Below are positions 1 to 8,767 of a stretch of DNA of 28,359 nucleotides, one piece after another. Both the position numbers and the translations under genes were made by a program. Source of the stretch: Sergeia podlipaevii (taxonomy: Eukaryota; Euglenozoa; Kinetoplastea; Trypanosomatida; Trypanosomatidae). The notes under the pieces were generated by a model. That model searched no databases. It was not told the DNA's origin and was given only the letters and a program-made list of their open reading frames with translations. The DNA lies in assembly GCA_030849805.1 (NCBI GenBank), contig JASANZ010001972.1, forward strand, positions 1 to 28,359, in the 5' to 3' direction. The first letter of the stretch is position 1. Each line of letters begins with the position of its first letter.

Positions 1-444
1 ATGTCCATGGGTAGGTAATGGCTGCTGCTGATTTGAGTTTATATGGGTGATGTTCGCAGAGCTGTTAGTTTTTTTTTTTCTTCCTCAGTCTTTATTTTGT
101 TGATTTAGTTGTATCTGTATTTGACTTCATTTCTCTCGAAGTTTTTTGTGTCTTAAATTTCAATCTTGGAAAGTGCTTTTTGGTCCTTTTTGCGCATTAG
201 CATGGAAGTGGTATTTCTCTTGTGTGCTCATTTTTTTCTGTCTTTCTTTATTTCGTTGTTATACTTTTTGTTTTTGCTCTTTACTTTTGCTTCTCTTTCT
301 CTGCTCTCTTTTCGAATTACATCTATTTATTGTTGTCTTTTTGTTTTATCTGGCCTTGCTGGAGGCCACGGTGTTTCTTTATTATTTATTTTCAGTTCTT
401 TTTGTTGTATCGGTACCTTCTCCACAATTTGTTTCGCATTTAGT
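1..444 (+). other. T-rich 5' flank of VPS18
   Basis: This AT-rich, strongly T-biased stretch upstream of the VPS18 start contains no supportable gene. It can be translated in long frames, but the products are runs of Phe, Leu, Ser and Cys, as expected when polypyrimidine tracts are read as protein. Its likely role is 5' flank of VPS18, with the polypyrimidine signal that directs trans-splicing and polyadenylation of the upstream gene. No end of an upstream gene is recognisable at the left edge. Confidence 0.6.
394..395 (+). promoter_or_regulatory. Candidate spliced-leader acceptor (AG) of VPS18
   Basis: This AG follows a T-rich tract (about 371-393, ending TTATTTTCAG) and would give a 5' UTR of about 49 bases. 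The next AG (442-443) sits one base before the ATG and is a less likely acceptor. The site is inferred from sequence pattern only. Confidence 0.45.
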
Positions 445-3400
445 ATGGCGTTCTCGTCATCCTTGTCGCACGCGAGGCATGACGGGTTTGCGGAAGATCC
501 CGTATTCCCAAGTTTCGACTTCAGTGTAGTTGAGCTGGACCTCTTTGGTGAGGAAGTCCTCTCACTTGACTGTCAAAGTGGTATCATGGCAGTTTTGTCA
601 ACGAGCGGTGTGTTGATCGTGTATGATCGCGCCGATGCGAACGAGCTGATGCGGGGCATTATTAAGAATCCCTTCAAGGTGTTTGTGCATGCCAGCGGCG
701 CTTTTGTACTAGTCAGTTCTCTGGATGGAGAAGTGTCGCTCTACTCTACTTTTGAGCGTCAGCTTCTGTGCGCTTTTCCGCTTCAACTACGAGGAGTGGC
801 ACACACTTCTGCTTTGCCATCAGGTGCTGCTGCTGCCTCGCCGCTAGTTGCGGAGTGCGTGACGTGGGTGCCGCCCGAGAGTGTCGATGGTCACTCGACG
901 CAGCAATCTGTGAGGTCGTGGGAGTCCATGTCATGTGTTGTTGGTGTAGCAAGTGGTGATATGCTTCTTCTCGTCTCTTTCAAGGGCTCTGGCCGCTCTG
1001 CGAAGGGTGAATGCCAGCTGCTAGCCTACTTGCCTACGTCCTCTGGCACTACTAATGGGCCAGTTAGGAGCGTCGTTTTGAAGTGTGCAGGGCCGTTGAT
1101 CGTGCTTGCTGCCTCCACTGCTACCCGCTTGTACCGCGCACACTCGCATTGTCCGTCCAGTAGCGCTGGTGGGGCTGAAATGCGATCGTTTCTCTCGGCG
1201 GTCGCGGCAGGTGAGATTGTCTTAACGGTGCGCGAGGTGCCGCTTAGTGTATGGGACGGCGAAGGTCCCGCTGCGGCTGGGGCTCTGTCTGTCTTCATGT
1301 CCTCCTTACAATCTCCTCTCCACGCCTACTGCTGGGCAAGTGCTGGGGGTCTGGTGCACGGACTCTTTCCCGTGCCGCATGGAACAGGAACAGCGGGGGC
1401 AGCTCCATTATGCTCCAAGGAGAAGGAGCAGTTGTCGGTGGTTTTTACGTCACGGAAAGAAACAGGCTCCGCGTTATGGGAGGGAGAGCACCACCTCAGC
1501 CTCACGCAACTCCAGCAGGGTAGCGCGGTGGAGGGGGGAGGTGCGGCGGCGGCGACGGTTGCCACTCTCGAGAACTTGTTTCCACGGCAAACACCGGTAC
1601 AGGTGCTGCTAACAGCTTTCCATATGGTGTTGATATATCCTCATCGCTGTATCGTCCTTGGGCACCCAGCAGGACTTGCATGGCGGGGCGTAAGCAGTAC
1701 GGTGAGGGGAGACCGAGTAGGGCTGTCAGAGGTGCTCGAGCGGGTTCGTTTTGACCCATTTAAGGACGCCAGCGTAGTGAGTGGTGGAAGTGGAGCTGCC
1801 AGTAAGGAAGGTTTGTGTCTTCGTGGTGGAGTACGCGATGTGGCGACGAGATTGATGTACGTGTACAGCGGAACGCGAGTATGGGCACTTGCAATGGATA
1901 GAGAGCATCACCGGCAGTGGCCACTTTTCATTGATCGCGCGTTGAATCCAGCAGAAACGCCTCTAATGCGCGCACGCCTCTTCGACGCAGCTGCTTGCCT
2001 TGCAAGTCAGGGGACACCTGCTCGTGCTCGCACAGAACTCCTTCGCGGTCTCTTCTACCTGCGCATGGGTGCCATCCAATGTGCTACTTCGCTGCTTGCC
2101 GCGTGTGAGAACTTTGAGGAGGCCTATAGCGCCACGCATGACTCCCTATCACGTGGCCAATGCCCAGCCACTACACTCACAAGCAACGACGTTCTTGTGA
2201 TACTCCTGGAGAAGCGCTATAGAAGGCTCCTTCCGATACTGCCAGCTGCCTCATCGTCACTACCACTACCACAAAAATCCTTAGCAGCCACTGCGCGCGC
2301 CTCGCCACGACGAAGTAGGCACCACCAACACCAGCGCGAGGAGCTGGCGTGTCTTGTGGGTATGATAGTTGTGCGAGTGTTGCAGTCCGTGACGGAGACG
2401 GAACGTATGAATAAAAACCCTAGAGAAGCATCATCAGGTGAAAGGCGCCAAGTTGCCGTGGCGCAGGCTACGCACAAACTCGATGCATTCCTCGTTGCGG
2501 CCGCGACGGAGTGCGCCGAGCTCTTTGCAGAGCCTGCGTTCTTCTCCACGATTGCGTGTCTGTTGGAGGACCAAGGGCGTCAGGACAGTCTCCGCCGCCT
2601 CGCCGAGGCTGTAGGCCACGCACGTTATGTTCTCGCACTGCACATCGCCGCTGCGGAGTATGTGCGCGCTGCTGAGGAGCTCGCGCGGTTCTGTGTCTCT
2701 GGGCCCTCATCGAGGATGGCGCTCTACTACACCTTCACTCCGCTGCTTATCGAGCGTGCACCGGTGGCGCTGCTGACTGGACTCGCCAAGGTCCTTCGTC
2801 GTGATGTGCAGCGGGCGGAAGAGAACTCCAGCACGTCAGGGCGAGCACTGGCAATCGATGTGGAGCAGCTCATGCCATCGTTGGTGCGCTACACGGTATC
2901 GATGAACGAGCCTGGCGCTCACGCGCAGGAGCACCAGGTGGTGCGGTTGCTGGAGGTGGTGACGCTGCACTACGGGTGCACCTCTGCTGCCGTTCACAAC
3001 TACCTCGTGGCTCTTCTCGCTGAGCAGCGTGACACAGGGCGACTATCGCGTGTGCTGCGGGAGTCGGTGTACTACGACGTGGATGTGGCACTTCGCGCGT
3101 GTCTTTCTAGTGGATGCGTAGGGGCTTGTGTGTTGCTCTATAAGCGCCTTCATTTCTTTGAAGAAGCGGTGCGCACGGTGCTCGAGTACAGCACGGACAG
3201 CGGCAAGGCGAGCGTGGCGGCGGCGCAAGATATTCTGCGAGAGGTCCCGCCCGCGGAGCTATCCCCCGGCACGCTGCATCGGCTGTGGGCGTACGTTGCG
3301 CGACACGCAGCAGCAGCGAACGCGTGCTCAGCGTCTGCCACCGGTGATGCCCACGCACGCACAGCTGCCGTGTTGGAGGTTGTGGAGGCTTCTCAGGGTG

Positions 3401-3900
3401 TATTGCAGCTCGAGGATGTGCTTGGATTTCTCCGCAGCGACGCAGCGGTGTGGGAGCTGAAGGACGCAGTGTGTGCCACCCTGAACGCACGCACGGAGGA
3501 GATACGCGCACTGCACGGACGCCAGGCGGCGTCAGCGCAGACTGCCGAGCGTGTCAAGGCAGACATGCATCATCTTCGTCACCAGTACGGGCACGTAACG
3601 GCGCGGCAGCGTTGCTTGCTGTGTCATCGTGGCCTGTTGCAGTCGGCGGAGCCGTACCTTGTCTACCCACTTTGCCAACACGTGGTGCACGAGGCGTGCG
3701 CGCTGGCTAGGCTTCGGTCCATGGGCGGCCTGGAGGCATTCATTACTGACGAAGGGATCCCTGCACATGTGTTGGAGGGAGTGCGCGTCGTTGAGGACCT
3801 GGCGCAACGCGATTGTGTTGTGTGCGGAGAGGCGGCGATTGTGGAACTGGACATCCCTATATTTGAGGAGGACCCTTCGTGGGCGGCGGTTGATATGTAG
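445..3900 (+). CDS. VPS18: Vacuolar protein sorting-associated protein 18 (Pep3/Vps18), RING-type C-terminus
   Basis: This encodes 1151 residues resembling Vps18/Pep3, a core subunit of the HOPS and CORVET tethering complexes, which drive fusion at late endosomes and lysosomes. The N-terminal part is beta-rich and propeller-like; the stretch around NPFKVFVHASGAFVLVSS matches the family's early repeats. The middle is long and alpha-helical, as in clathrin-repeat proteins. The end carries a complete RING-like metal ligand set: C1057, C1060, C1077, H1079, H1082, C1085, C1124 and C1127. I chose the ATG at 445. The frame stays open upstream to 166, but that extension is translated polypyrimidine tract and precedes the likely splice acceptor. 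Length is a little over that of yeast and human Vps18. Ala-rich and Ser-rich insertions lie in the propeller and helical parts. It is the last gene of a rightward polycistronic unit. Confidence 0.85.
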   Translation: MAFSSSLSHARHDGFAEDPVFPSFDFSVVELDLFGEEVLSLDCQSGIMAVLSTSGVLIVYDRADANELMRGIIKNPFKVFVHASGAFVLVSSLDGEVSLYSTFERQLLCAFPLQLRGVAHTSALPSGAAAASPLVAECVTWVPPESVDGHSTQQSVRSWESMSCVVGVASGDMLLLVSFKGSGRSAKGECQLLAYLPTSSGTTNGPVRSVVLKCAGPLIVLAASTATRLYRAHSHCPSSSAGGAEMRSFLSAVAAGEIVLTVREVPLSVWDGEGPAAAGALSVFMSSLQSPLHAYCWASAGGLVHGLFPVPHGTGTAGAAPLCSKEKEQLSVVFTSRKETGSALWEGEHHLSLTQLQQGSAVEGGGAAAATVATLENLFPRQTPVQVLLTAFHMVLIYPHRCIVLGHPAGLAWRGVSSTVRGDRVGLSEVLERVRFDPFKDASVVSGGSGAASKEGLCLRGGVRDVATRLMYVYSGTRVWALAMDREHHRQWPLFIDRALNPAETPLMRARLFDAAACLASQGTPARARTELLRGLFYLRMGAIQCATSLLAACENFEEAYSATHDSLSRGQCPATTLTSNDVLVILLEKRYRRLLPILPAASSSLPLPQKSLAATARASPRRSRHHQHQREELACLVGMIVVRVLQSVTETERMNKNPREASSGERRQVAVAQATHKLDAFLVAAATECAELFAEPAFFSTIACLLEDQGRQDSLRRLAEAVGHARYVLALHIAAAEYVRAAEELARFCVSGPSSRMALYYTFTPLLIERAPVALLTGLAKVLRRDVQRAEENSSTSGRALAIDVEQLMPSLVRYTVSMNEPGAHAQEHQVVRLLEVVTLHYGCTSAAVHNYLVALLAEQRDTGRLSRVLRESVYYDVDVALRACLSSGCVGACVLLYKRLHFFEEAVRTVLEYSTDSGKASVAAAQDILREVPPAELSPGTLHRLWAYVARHAAAANACSASATGDAHARTAAVLEVVEASQGVLQLEDVLGFLRSDAAVWELKDAVCATLNARTEEIRALHGRQAASAQTAERVKADMHHLRHQYGHVTARQRCLLCHRGLLQSAEPYLVYPLCQHVVHEACALARLRSMGGLEAFITDEGIPAHVLEGVRVVEDLAQRDCVVCGEAAIVELDIPIFEEDPSWAAVDM

Positions 3901-4509
3901 AGGCGCTTCTCCATTTCTCGAGAAGACGATATAGGAAGAAGCCAACGGTAAAGACGAGATAGCACACAAAAAAATAAATCATACATTCGGATATCTTTTT
4001 CTTTTCATTTCGCGGCAGCTCTGTCCTTCTTTCCTTTTCTTACTGGTTTGTTCCTCAACTCTCTCCAGTTTCTTTTTTCCTGTCTCTTTTTCCTTTGCTT
4101 TTTTTTTTTTCGCTCTTCCTTTGTTGGGCGCCTCGCCCTCGGCCCAGGGGCAGCGGCGCGGCGCCAGGGGGGGGGGGCCTGGGCCCGCCACGAGGATCCC
4201 TTAAAATCAAAACACGGGGGGAAAGAGGAAAGAAAAGAATGAACAGAGAGATTGCCTGTACCGAGGCGAAACTGAATTACAGGCGATCAGCTATCTGGGT
4301 GTTTCTCACCAGAGCAACAAGCATTGAAGCAATATGGAAAAAATAGTTGAAGGTATTTTTGTTTGTTTGTTTGCATCCGTCATGGAGTGCGGAAACACCA
4401 CCATAAGCCATATACACTGAAAACGAAAATTGCGTCACGATAGAGAAATAAAAATAGTAATATGCTTTTCGCTCGACTTTTGACAGGAAAGTCTCCTCCC
4501 TCCTCTTCT
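3901..4509. other. Convergent strand-switch region (probable transcription termination zone)
   Basis: The plus-strand VPS18 stop and the minus-strand epimerase stop face each other across about 610 bases with no credible gene. In trypanosomatids such convergent switches are where polymerase II transcription ends, often marked by base J and variant histones; those marks cannot be seen here. The stretch contains T-rich runs (4068-4110), a GC-rich island (about 4126-4192), a second short G run near 4216 and an AT-rich right half. I saw no tRNA in it. Confidence 0.75.
4141..4185 (+). repeat. GC-rich inverted repeat with 11-G run
   Basis: GGCCCAGG at 4141-4148 pairs perfectly with CCTGGGCC at 4178-4185, an 8-bp stem. 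The loop holds a second small palindrome (GGCGC-G-GCGCC, 4155-4165) and an uninterrupted run of 11 G (4167-4177). The element stands out against an AT-rich surround and sits inside the convergent strand switch. It could form a hairpin or a G-quadruplex; an assembly artefact at the homopolymer is also possible. Confidence 0.6.
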
Positions 4510-5397
4510 TTACAACGTACTGATGTTTACGTGCTGCTCACCGCAGAACGACTCACCTGGCTTGAGAACAATCGGCTCAAGAATGGTGCCGTGCTCGATA
4601 CACACGAAGTGCCTATAGCCGTCCTCTGGCATGTCAGTGAGTTGCTTGGTCTTTTCAATCCACGGGTTCCAGACGACAACGTCACGCGCGCACTTTCCAA
4701 AAATGCCCAGCTTCTTGCCACCGTCACCCGGTGCCTTGACGTGCAGTGTGAATTCGCCAATGTTGGGGAAGATACGGTCGACCTCGCCGTCGAAACGGCT
4801 GACCTCCTGCGGGTCCATTGGCTTGCCGCCTTGCATGGTGTCCAAGTACGGCGCCTTCTCGACTCCTTTGACCGCGACGTGCTGGATATCTGGCACCGCA
4901 AAGTAGGAGTGGAACGCATAGTTGTACTTGAGATCAGCGCTGGTCTGCAAGTTGGTCACCTTCATGGCAAGCTTCAGCGTCAGTTCACAGAATGTGACGG
5001 TGTACTCCACGTGGCAGTGCATGTCGGGGAAGTTGGCGTCATCGCCTGGCTTCACCTCTGTCGTGAAGGTCACTGCGCAGTCCTTGCCGGTCTGGACGCA
5101 CGCGGCGATCGCAAACCCGCCCCATGTGCGAAGAAACCCATGAGATACCTTAGAGGGCCCTCGGCTGGCAAACTGGGGGAAAATGAGCGGAACACCACCG
5201 CGCAACGCCTTGCCATCTGCGAACACAGACTTCGGGCTCATGTAAAGCTGCTCGGCGCCATTCTTCGTCTTCCAGCTCGTCAGGTGTGCACCTTGCTGGT
5301 ACACCACAATGGACGACCCATCCGCTGCGTTCGTGATGTGCGCACACTTGCGTCCTGTCGCGTCGCCCTCAAACTTTGGAAGGAGTGTACTGCTCAT
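4510..5397 (-). CDS. Glucose-6-phosphate 1-epimerase (hexose-6-phosphate mutarotase, YMR099C/YeaD-like)
   Basis: This encodes 295 residues of the aldose-1-epimerase superfamily, on the hexose-6-phosphate branch. Such enzymes interconvert alpha and beta anomers of glucose-6-phosphate, feeding glycolysis and the pentose phosphate pathway. Visible family features are the GAHLTSW strand (36-42), the phosphate-binding RGGVP block (66-70) with IFPQF, HGFLR (86-90), YAFHSYF with H163, EVDRIF (205-210) and CIEHG with E268. H163 and E268 are 105 residues apart, the spacing I recall for the catalytic His/Glu pair of the yeast enzyme, and are taken as catalytic. The start is the ATG at 5397; the open frame upstream is low-complexity translated spacer. 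The C-terminus is Ser-Thr-Leu, resembling a weak type-1 peroxisomal signal, so glycosomal location is possible but unproven. It is the last gene of the leftward unit. Confidence 0.85.
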   Translation of the reverse strand: MSSTLLPKFEGDATGRKCAHITNAADGSSIVVYQQGAHLTSWKTKNGAEQLYMSPKSVFADGKALRGGVPLIFPQFASRGPSKVSHGFLRTWGGFAIAACVQTGKDCAVTFTTEVKPGDDANFPDMHCHVEYTVTFCELTLKLAMKVTNLQTSADLKYNYAFHSYFAVPDIQHVAVKGVEKAPYLDTMQGGKPMDPQEVSRFDGEVDRIFPNIGEFTLHVKAPGDGGKKLGIFGKCARDVVVWNPWIEKTKQLTDMPEDGYRHFVCIEHGTILEPIVLKPGESFCGEQHVNISTL

Positions 5398-5832
5398 AAT
5401 GAAAGTTGAAAAAAAAATAACAAAAAAAAAAGCAGAGATGATAATGTAGATGTGAATAAAAGTGCGTTTTCTTTTTTTTTCCTGGCTGCTGCTGTTGTTT
5501 TGAATTATGTAAGTAGTTTTGAATATACGGGCACAAATACGTGTCCTTCTTTTAGTTTTCTTTTTTTTCTCTCTCTCTCTTCCAGTGTGGATGTGCAATT
5601 CAAAAAAAAGGGGGGGGAGGGGAGCAGGCAAGACATTAAACTGACATGAGACATGCAAGAAACCACTCAAGGAATCAACGCGATGATATAAGGGAAACGA
5701 AAAAAGAGAGGAGAAATGAGCATCCTGTGCAAGTAGATTGCATATTATTGTTTTGTAGCTCATGGCAAGCTAGTATGAAGAAAAAAAAGGAGAGAATTTT
5801 CCTTTACCAGTTGGCATCGGGTCCAAAGCATC
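5398..5832. other. Intergenic region, epimerase 5' side / DUF1295 3' side
   Basis: This gene-free stretch of 435 bases holds A runs near the epimerase start, a CT-rich microsatellite (about 5567-5582) and an A8-G8 block (about 5602-5620). On the transcribed minus strand that block reads as a C/T-rich tract suitable for trans-splicing. No coding signal seen. Confidence 0.6.
5579..5580 (-). promoter_or_regulatory. Candidate spliced-leader acceptor (AG) of the epimerase gene
   Basis: On the minus strand a polypyrimidine tract (about 5632-5603, C-rich then T8) is followed by the first AG at 5580-5579. This gives a 5' UTR of about 181 bases. There is no AG in the T-rich stretch immediately before the ATG, which favours this site. 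Confidence 0.4.
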
Positions 5833-6780
5833 TTAGCTGCTGCGCTTCTGTTTTTTGCGAAGCAGATACAGCGTCCGTGCAGTGGAGGAGGAAATGGAGG
5901 GCAGCAGCATGGGAGTCGTCCTCTGGTAGATGCAATACCCAGAGTACCGCCCAGACGAGAGACGCTCCGTTATGACGCCGGTCGAGAACCAAGTCAACAT
6001 GAGAAGCACCACACAGCCTGCGCACTGCCACCACGGGAGCGGCGTCCACGTCTGGCTATAAGCAGCGAGCGCAAGCACGATCCAGATGCAGCCTTCAGAG
6101 AAAACGTTCATATGACGGCTGTAGCCAAACACGCCCGTCACACAGAACCCGTGCACAAGCTCAGGGGTACGAGCACTACCGCGGTGTGTCTTGGCCTGCT
6201 GGAAGCGCCACTGCTGCTCATCTGCCACCGCCTCGAGCACGATAAAGGCAAACATAGTGCCAGCCATGAGAAAGTCAGTGGGGCGAGGCTTCGAGGCAGG
6301 AAGACTAGCGACTGGCAGGGTGATTGCCCACAGCAGAACACACTGAAACAGGGAGATGACAAGGAGGTTAAACAGCGTCCACAGAAGAAGGCTGCGACAG
6401 AGAACGGGCCACGTGCGCACATAGTTCCAACGGTAGTCCTCTCCACCCCGAAAGTAGCCGCCACGACGGTAGAAGTTGAAGGTCAGGCGGGCACCCCACA
6501 GCGTAATGAGAGCGCAGAAGAGTGTCGCTACATTCACACAGGGAGCATTGCTACCAGGCACCCCACGCGTTGCCGTGAAGTAGGCCTGCGTCCACGCATA
6601 CACAACTGGCACGATCGACCAGGTACGGTCCACCCAAGAGTAGTTGTTGTGCATCTGTGAAGCAACAAATACAAGGAAAAAGGTGGCCAGCATCATGGCT
6701 GCCGTCAGATTGAAGGAGTCCGCGGTGACCCATGCATATGCCCGTGCGGCGTAGTAAGTGATAGTGGCAACGTTCATCAT
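5833..6780 (-). CDS. DUF1295 family integral membrane protein (steroid 5-alpha-reductase-like fold)
   Basis: This encodes 315 residues with about six to eight hydrophobic segments, of the DUF1295 family, distantly related to steroid 5-alpha reductases and isoprenylcysteine methyltransferases. Conserved blocks run in family order: SWVDRTW, LWGARLTFNFYRRGGYFRGG with EDYRW, ADEQQWRFQ, GVFGYSRHMNVFSE, and a C-terminal YQRTTPMLLP. The C-terminus is basic (RKKQK), compatible with endoplasmic reticulum residence. The substrate is unknown; a role in lipid or sterol-like metabolism is inference from the fold. The open frame begins 31 codons upstream at 6873, but that codon is TTG, so I start at the first ATG (6780; another ATG follows directly). 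The upstream codons are hydrophobic and could reflect polypyrimidine translation. Confidence 0.8.
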   Translation of the reverse strand: MMNVATITYYAARAYAWVTADSFNLTAAMMLATFFLVFVASQMHNNYSWVDRTWSIVPVVYAWTQAYFTATRGVPGSNAPCVNVATLFCALITLWGARLTFNFYRRGGYFRGGEDYRWNYVRTWPVLCRSLLLWTLFNLLVISLFQCVLLWAITLPVASLPASKPRPTDFLMAGTMFAFIVLEAVADEQQWRFQQAKTHRGSARTPELVHGFCVTGVFGYSRHMNVFSEGCIWIVLALAAYSQTWTPLPWWQCAGCVVLLMLTWFSTGVITERLSSGRYSGYCIYQRTTPMLLPSISSSTARTLYLLRKKQKRSS

Positions 6781-6914
6781 GCAATGTAATACAATCAAAG
6801 TAGCCAGTGCGTATGCGCAAGGGAGTGCAGAAAACAGGCGAAGAAGACAGAAAGGAAAAAACAAAATATCCAAAGGCTTTGCTATATGTTTCGCTGCAAT
6901 CTGTGTTAGTAAGG

Positions 6915-6916
6915 CT
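6915..6916 (-). promoter_or_regulatory. Candidate spliced-leader acceptor (AG) of the DUF1295 gene
   Basis: A very long C/T-rich tract on the minus strand (about 7008-6926) is followed by TGTAAAAAAAG, with the first AG at 6916-6915. The resulting 5' UTR is about 134 bases. No other AG lies between a second weaker pyrimidine stretch (6868-6810) and the ATG. Confidence 0.45.
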
Positions 6917-8144
6917 TTTTTTACAATAAAAAGAAAAAAAAAATAGGTTTAAGAAAAAGGAAAAAAAAAAAGAAAAAGAGAGAGGAGAGGAGAAGGAAAA
7001 AAAAAATACGTAGTGCAATATTATGATAGCAGCCTGCTCATTCCGTAGTAATTATCCATCAGGGGTCCAATAATCAGGAGAAGAAAAAAAAGAGAAAAAA
7101 AAATGAGGGGAAGGTTGTTTCCGTACCATCTAGTGGGCTCTTGCAGAAACGTAAAGGGAAGCGAAAAAAAAAAAAAAGATCACAATTGCCTCATATTTGG
7201 GAAGTGTATAGAACAACAAAGGATATATATTAAAGAGCCCTCTCAGAAAGGGCATAAACCACGCATATATATATATATGTATATATATATCAGTCTTGAC
7301 CACCTTTAAAAGAAAAAAAAAGAAAATACTTTTGCAGCACTCTCAAAAGTCAGTTGGTGCCTTTCAGCCCAAGTCCGTCTGTGCGCGGCGAAGTGGAAGG
7401 GGTGGAATATATATATCAAAACATTTAACAGTTGGGAAACGCGTTTGGGGGCACTTTCGCCACCACACAGCAAAAGAAGCAACTCCCCTCTCTTACCATA
7501 AAGAGTATACAAAGACAGTCGCCTACACTCTCAACAGCCTTCAAATGTTTCTGGCGAAAAGCGAAAACGAAAGCCAACGTCGATCTTCAGAGACAAGCAA
7601 GTAAAAAAAGAGGCACCCATATCGTACCGAAAACACAATTTAGCACAACAAAGTAAAAGACTTAAAAGGAAAAAAAAAAAAGAAATAAGCGAGAATAAGG
7701 GGTAAGGGAAATACACTTTGGCGCATTCTTTGAGACGCCAAGTAACATGCTGTGCACGTCGCTTTCCTAATTATCTATTTTTTTTTTTCGCATTATTTTT
7801 TTTCCGCATTATTTTTTTTTTTGAACTGCTTTGTTTCGCCTTCACAGCTAAAACCATCATATGCACTCATTTTTGCTGACATTTTTTTTTTATGTTGCTA
7901 CTGTCATTCCTGAGCATATTGTTTTAAGATAAGAAAGCAAGCTGAGAGATGAATCGTAAGCATATAATTATATTGCTCTCTCAATAACTTCTCGCTTGGT
8001 ATCGCCCGAGGGCATACGAATAGCAATACACCCAACTATATATAAACACCCACAACTCGCGCCACTACACGTACACAAACATATATATATTTATATTTAT
8101 CTCAGAGAACCTGACGATTATACCGTACCAGGACGCTATATTGG

Positions 8145-8167
8145 TATATATATATATATATATATAT
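8145..8167. repeat. TA dinucleotide microsatellite
   Basis: This is an uninterrupted TA repeat of about 11 units, a simple sequence repeat likely to vary in length between isolates. A related but interrupted TA tract lies at 7265-7290. Confidence 0.9.
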
Positions 8168-8535
8168 TGTCATAAATAGAAGAAAACGGGAGAGAAAAGG
8201 GCAAATCATACGCAAATATGCACACATGCAGAGACAATTTCACAGTGACTGCATTTTACCCTTTACCCAGTTCTTACATTTATTTATTTTTCTTCATATA
8301 TATATTCTGCCTGTTATTTGGCTTACGCTGGCTGTTTTGTTCAGGTTTGACATGTATTTCTTTTTTTTTTTTTTAAGTATGTGCTGAAGATCATCGCTTC
8401 TCACCACGCGCATGCAAAGCATCTGTCTATCTATTTCTTATAAAGCATAAAAGCATAGTGAAAAAGAGGTCGACATAAATGATAAAGTGAACGAAATAGA
8501 GAGGGAAGGGGCAACTTGGGGAGTTCTTCTTTCGC

Positions 8536-8580
8536 AGATTGCACTAAACTCCTTTCAAATAGTGCAATCTTTTTTTTTTT
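8536..8580. repeat. Perfect 11-bp inverted repeat (hairpin) with adjoining T run
   Basis: AGATTGCACTA at 8536-8546 is the exact reverse complement of TAGTGCAATCT at 8560-8570, with a 13-base loop. On the plus strand the right arm runs into 11 T (8570-8580). On the minus strand, the strand of the flanking mRNA, it is an A run followed by the hairpin, about 190 bases after the isovaleryl-CoA dehydrogenase stop. It could be a 3' UTR structural element or the end of a small antisense transcript. Its function is unknown. Confidence 0.7.
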
Positions 8581-8767
8581 CTTTCCCGCCACTCTCTCGT
8601 CCGACTAACTCTATTTCACCTCCACGTCTTACGCTTGCATACGCGTTGCACTGCTTCCTTATCCCCTATTGATGGCTTCTTTTTTTTCTTTCTTTCTTCG
8701 TGGTGATGGTGGTTGCTGTTGTTTTAAAATGTACACCATAACTTGGAAACAACACCTTCTACATTCT

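Larger units (their letters stand above)
6917..8767. other. Long AT-rich non-coding region (3' side of isovaleryl-CoA dehydrogenase)
   Basis: This is about 1.85 kb without a convincing gene, the longest gap in the window. All open frames are short and low-complexity. It contains A-rich tracts (6926-7110, 7164-7175), TA microsatellites (7265-7290 and 8145-8167), two close copies of CGCATTATTTTTTTT (7789-7803 and 7805-7822) and a strong hairpin with a T run (8536-8580). By transcription order most of it should be the 3' UTR of the isovaleryl-CoA dehydrogenase mRNA. I looked for tRNA A and B boxes and saw none. Confidence 0.6.

Noticed and set aside
166..444. N-terminal extension of VPS18 with apparent membrane segments
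   Set aside because: It is translated polypyrimidine tract, precedes the likely splice acceptor and does not resemble any Vps18 N-terminus.
3901..4509. tRNA or other small RNA gene at the strand switch
   Set aside because: Such genes are common at strand switches, but I found no cloverleaf, no A or B box and no acceptor-like pairing here.
4462..5409. 315-codon plus-strand open frame
   Set aside because: It lies exactly antisense to the epimerase, whose family motifs and catalytic residues are clear; the antisense product has no recognisable features.
5398..5763. 122-codon N-terminal extension of the epimerase
   Set aside because: It consists of Lys/Arg/Phe/Ile low complexity from spacer A and T runs; the family start matches the ATG at 5397.
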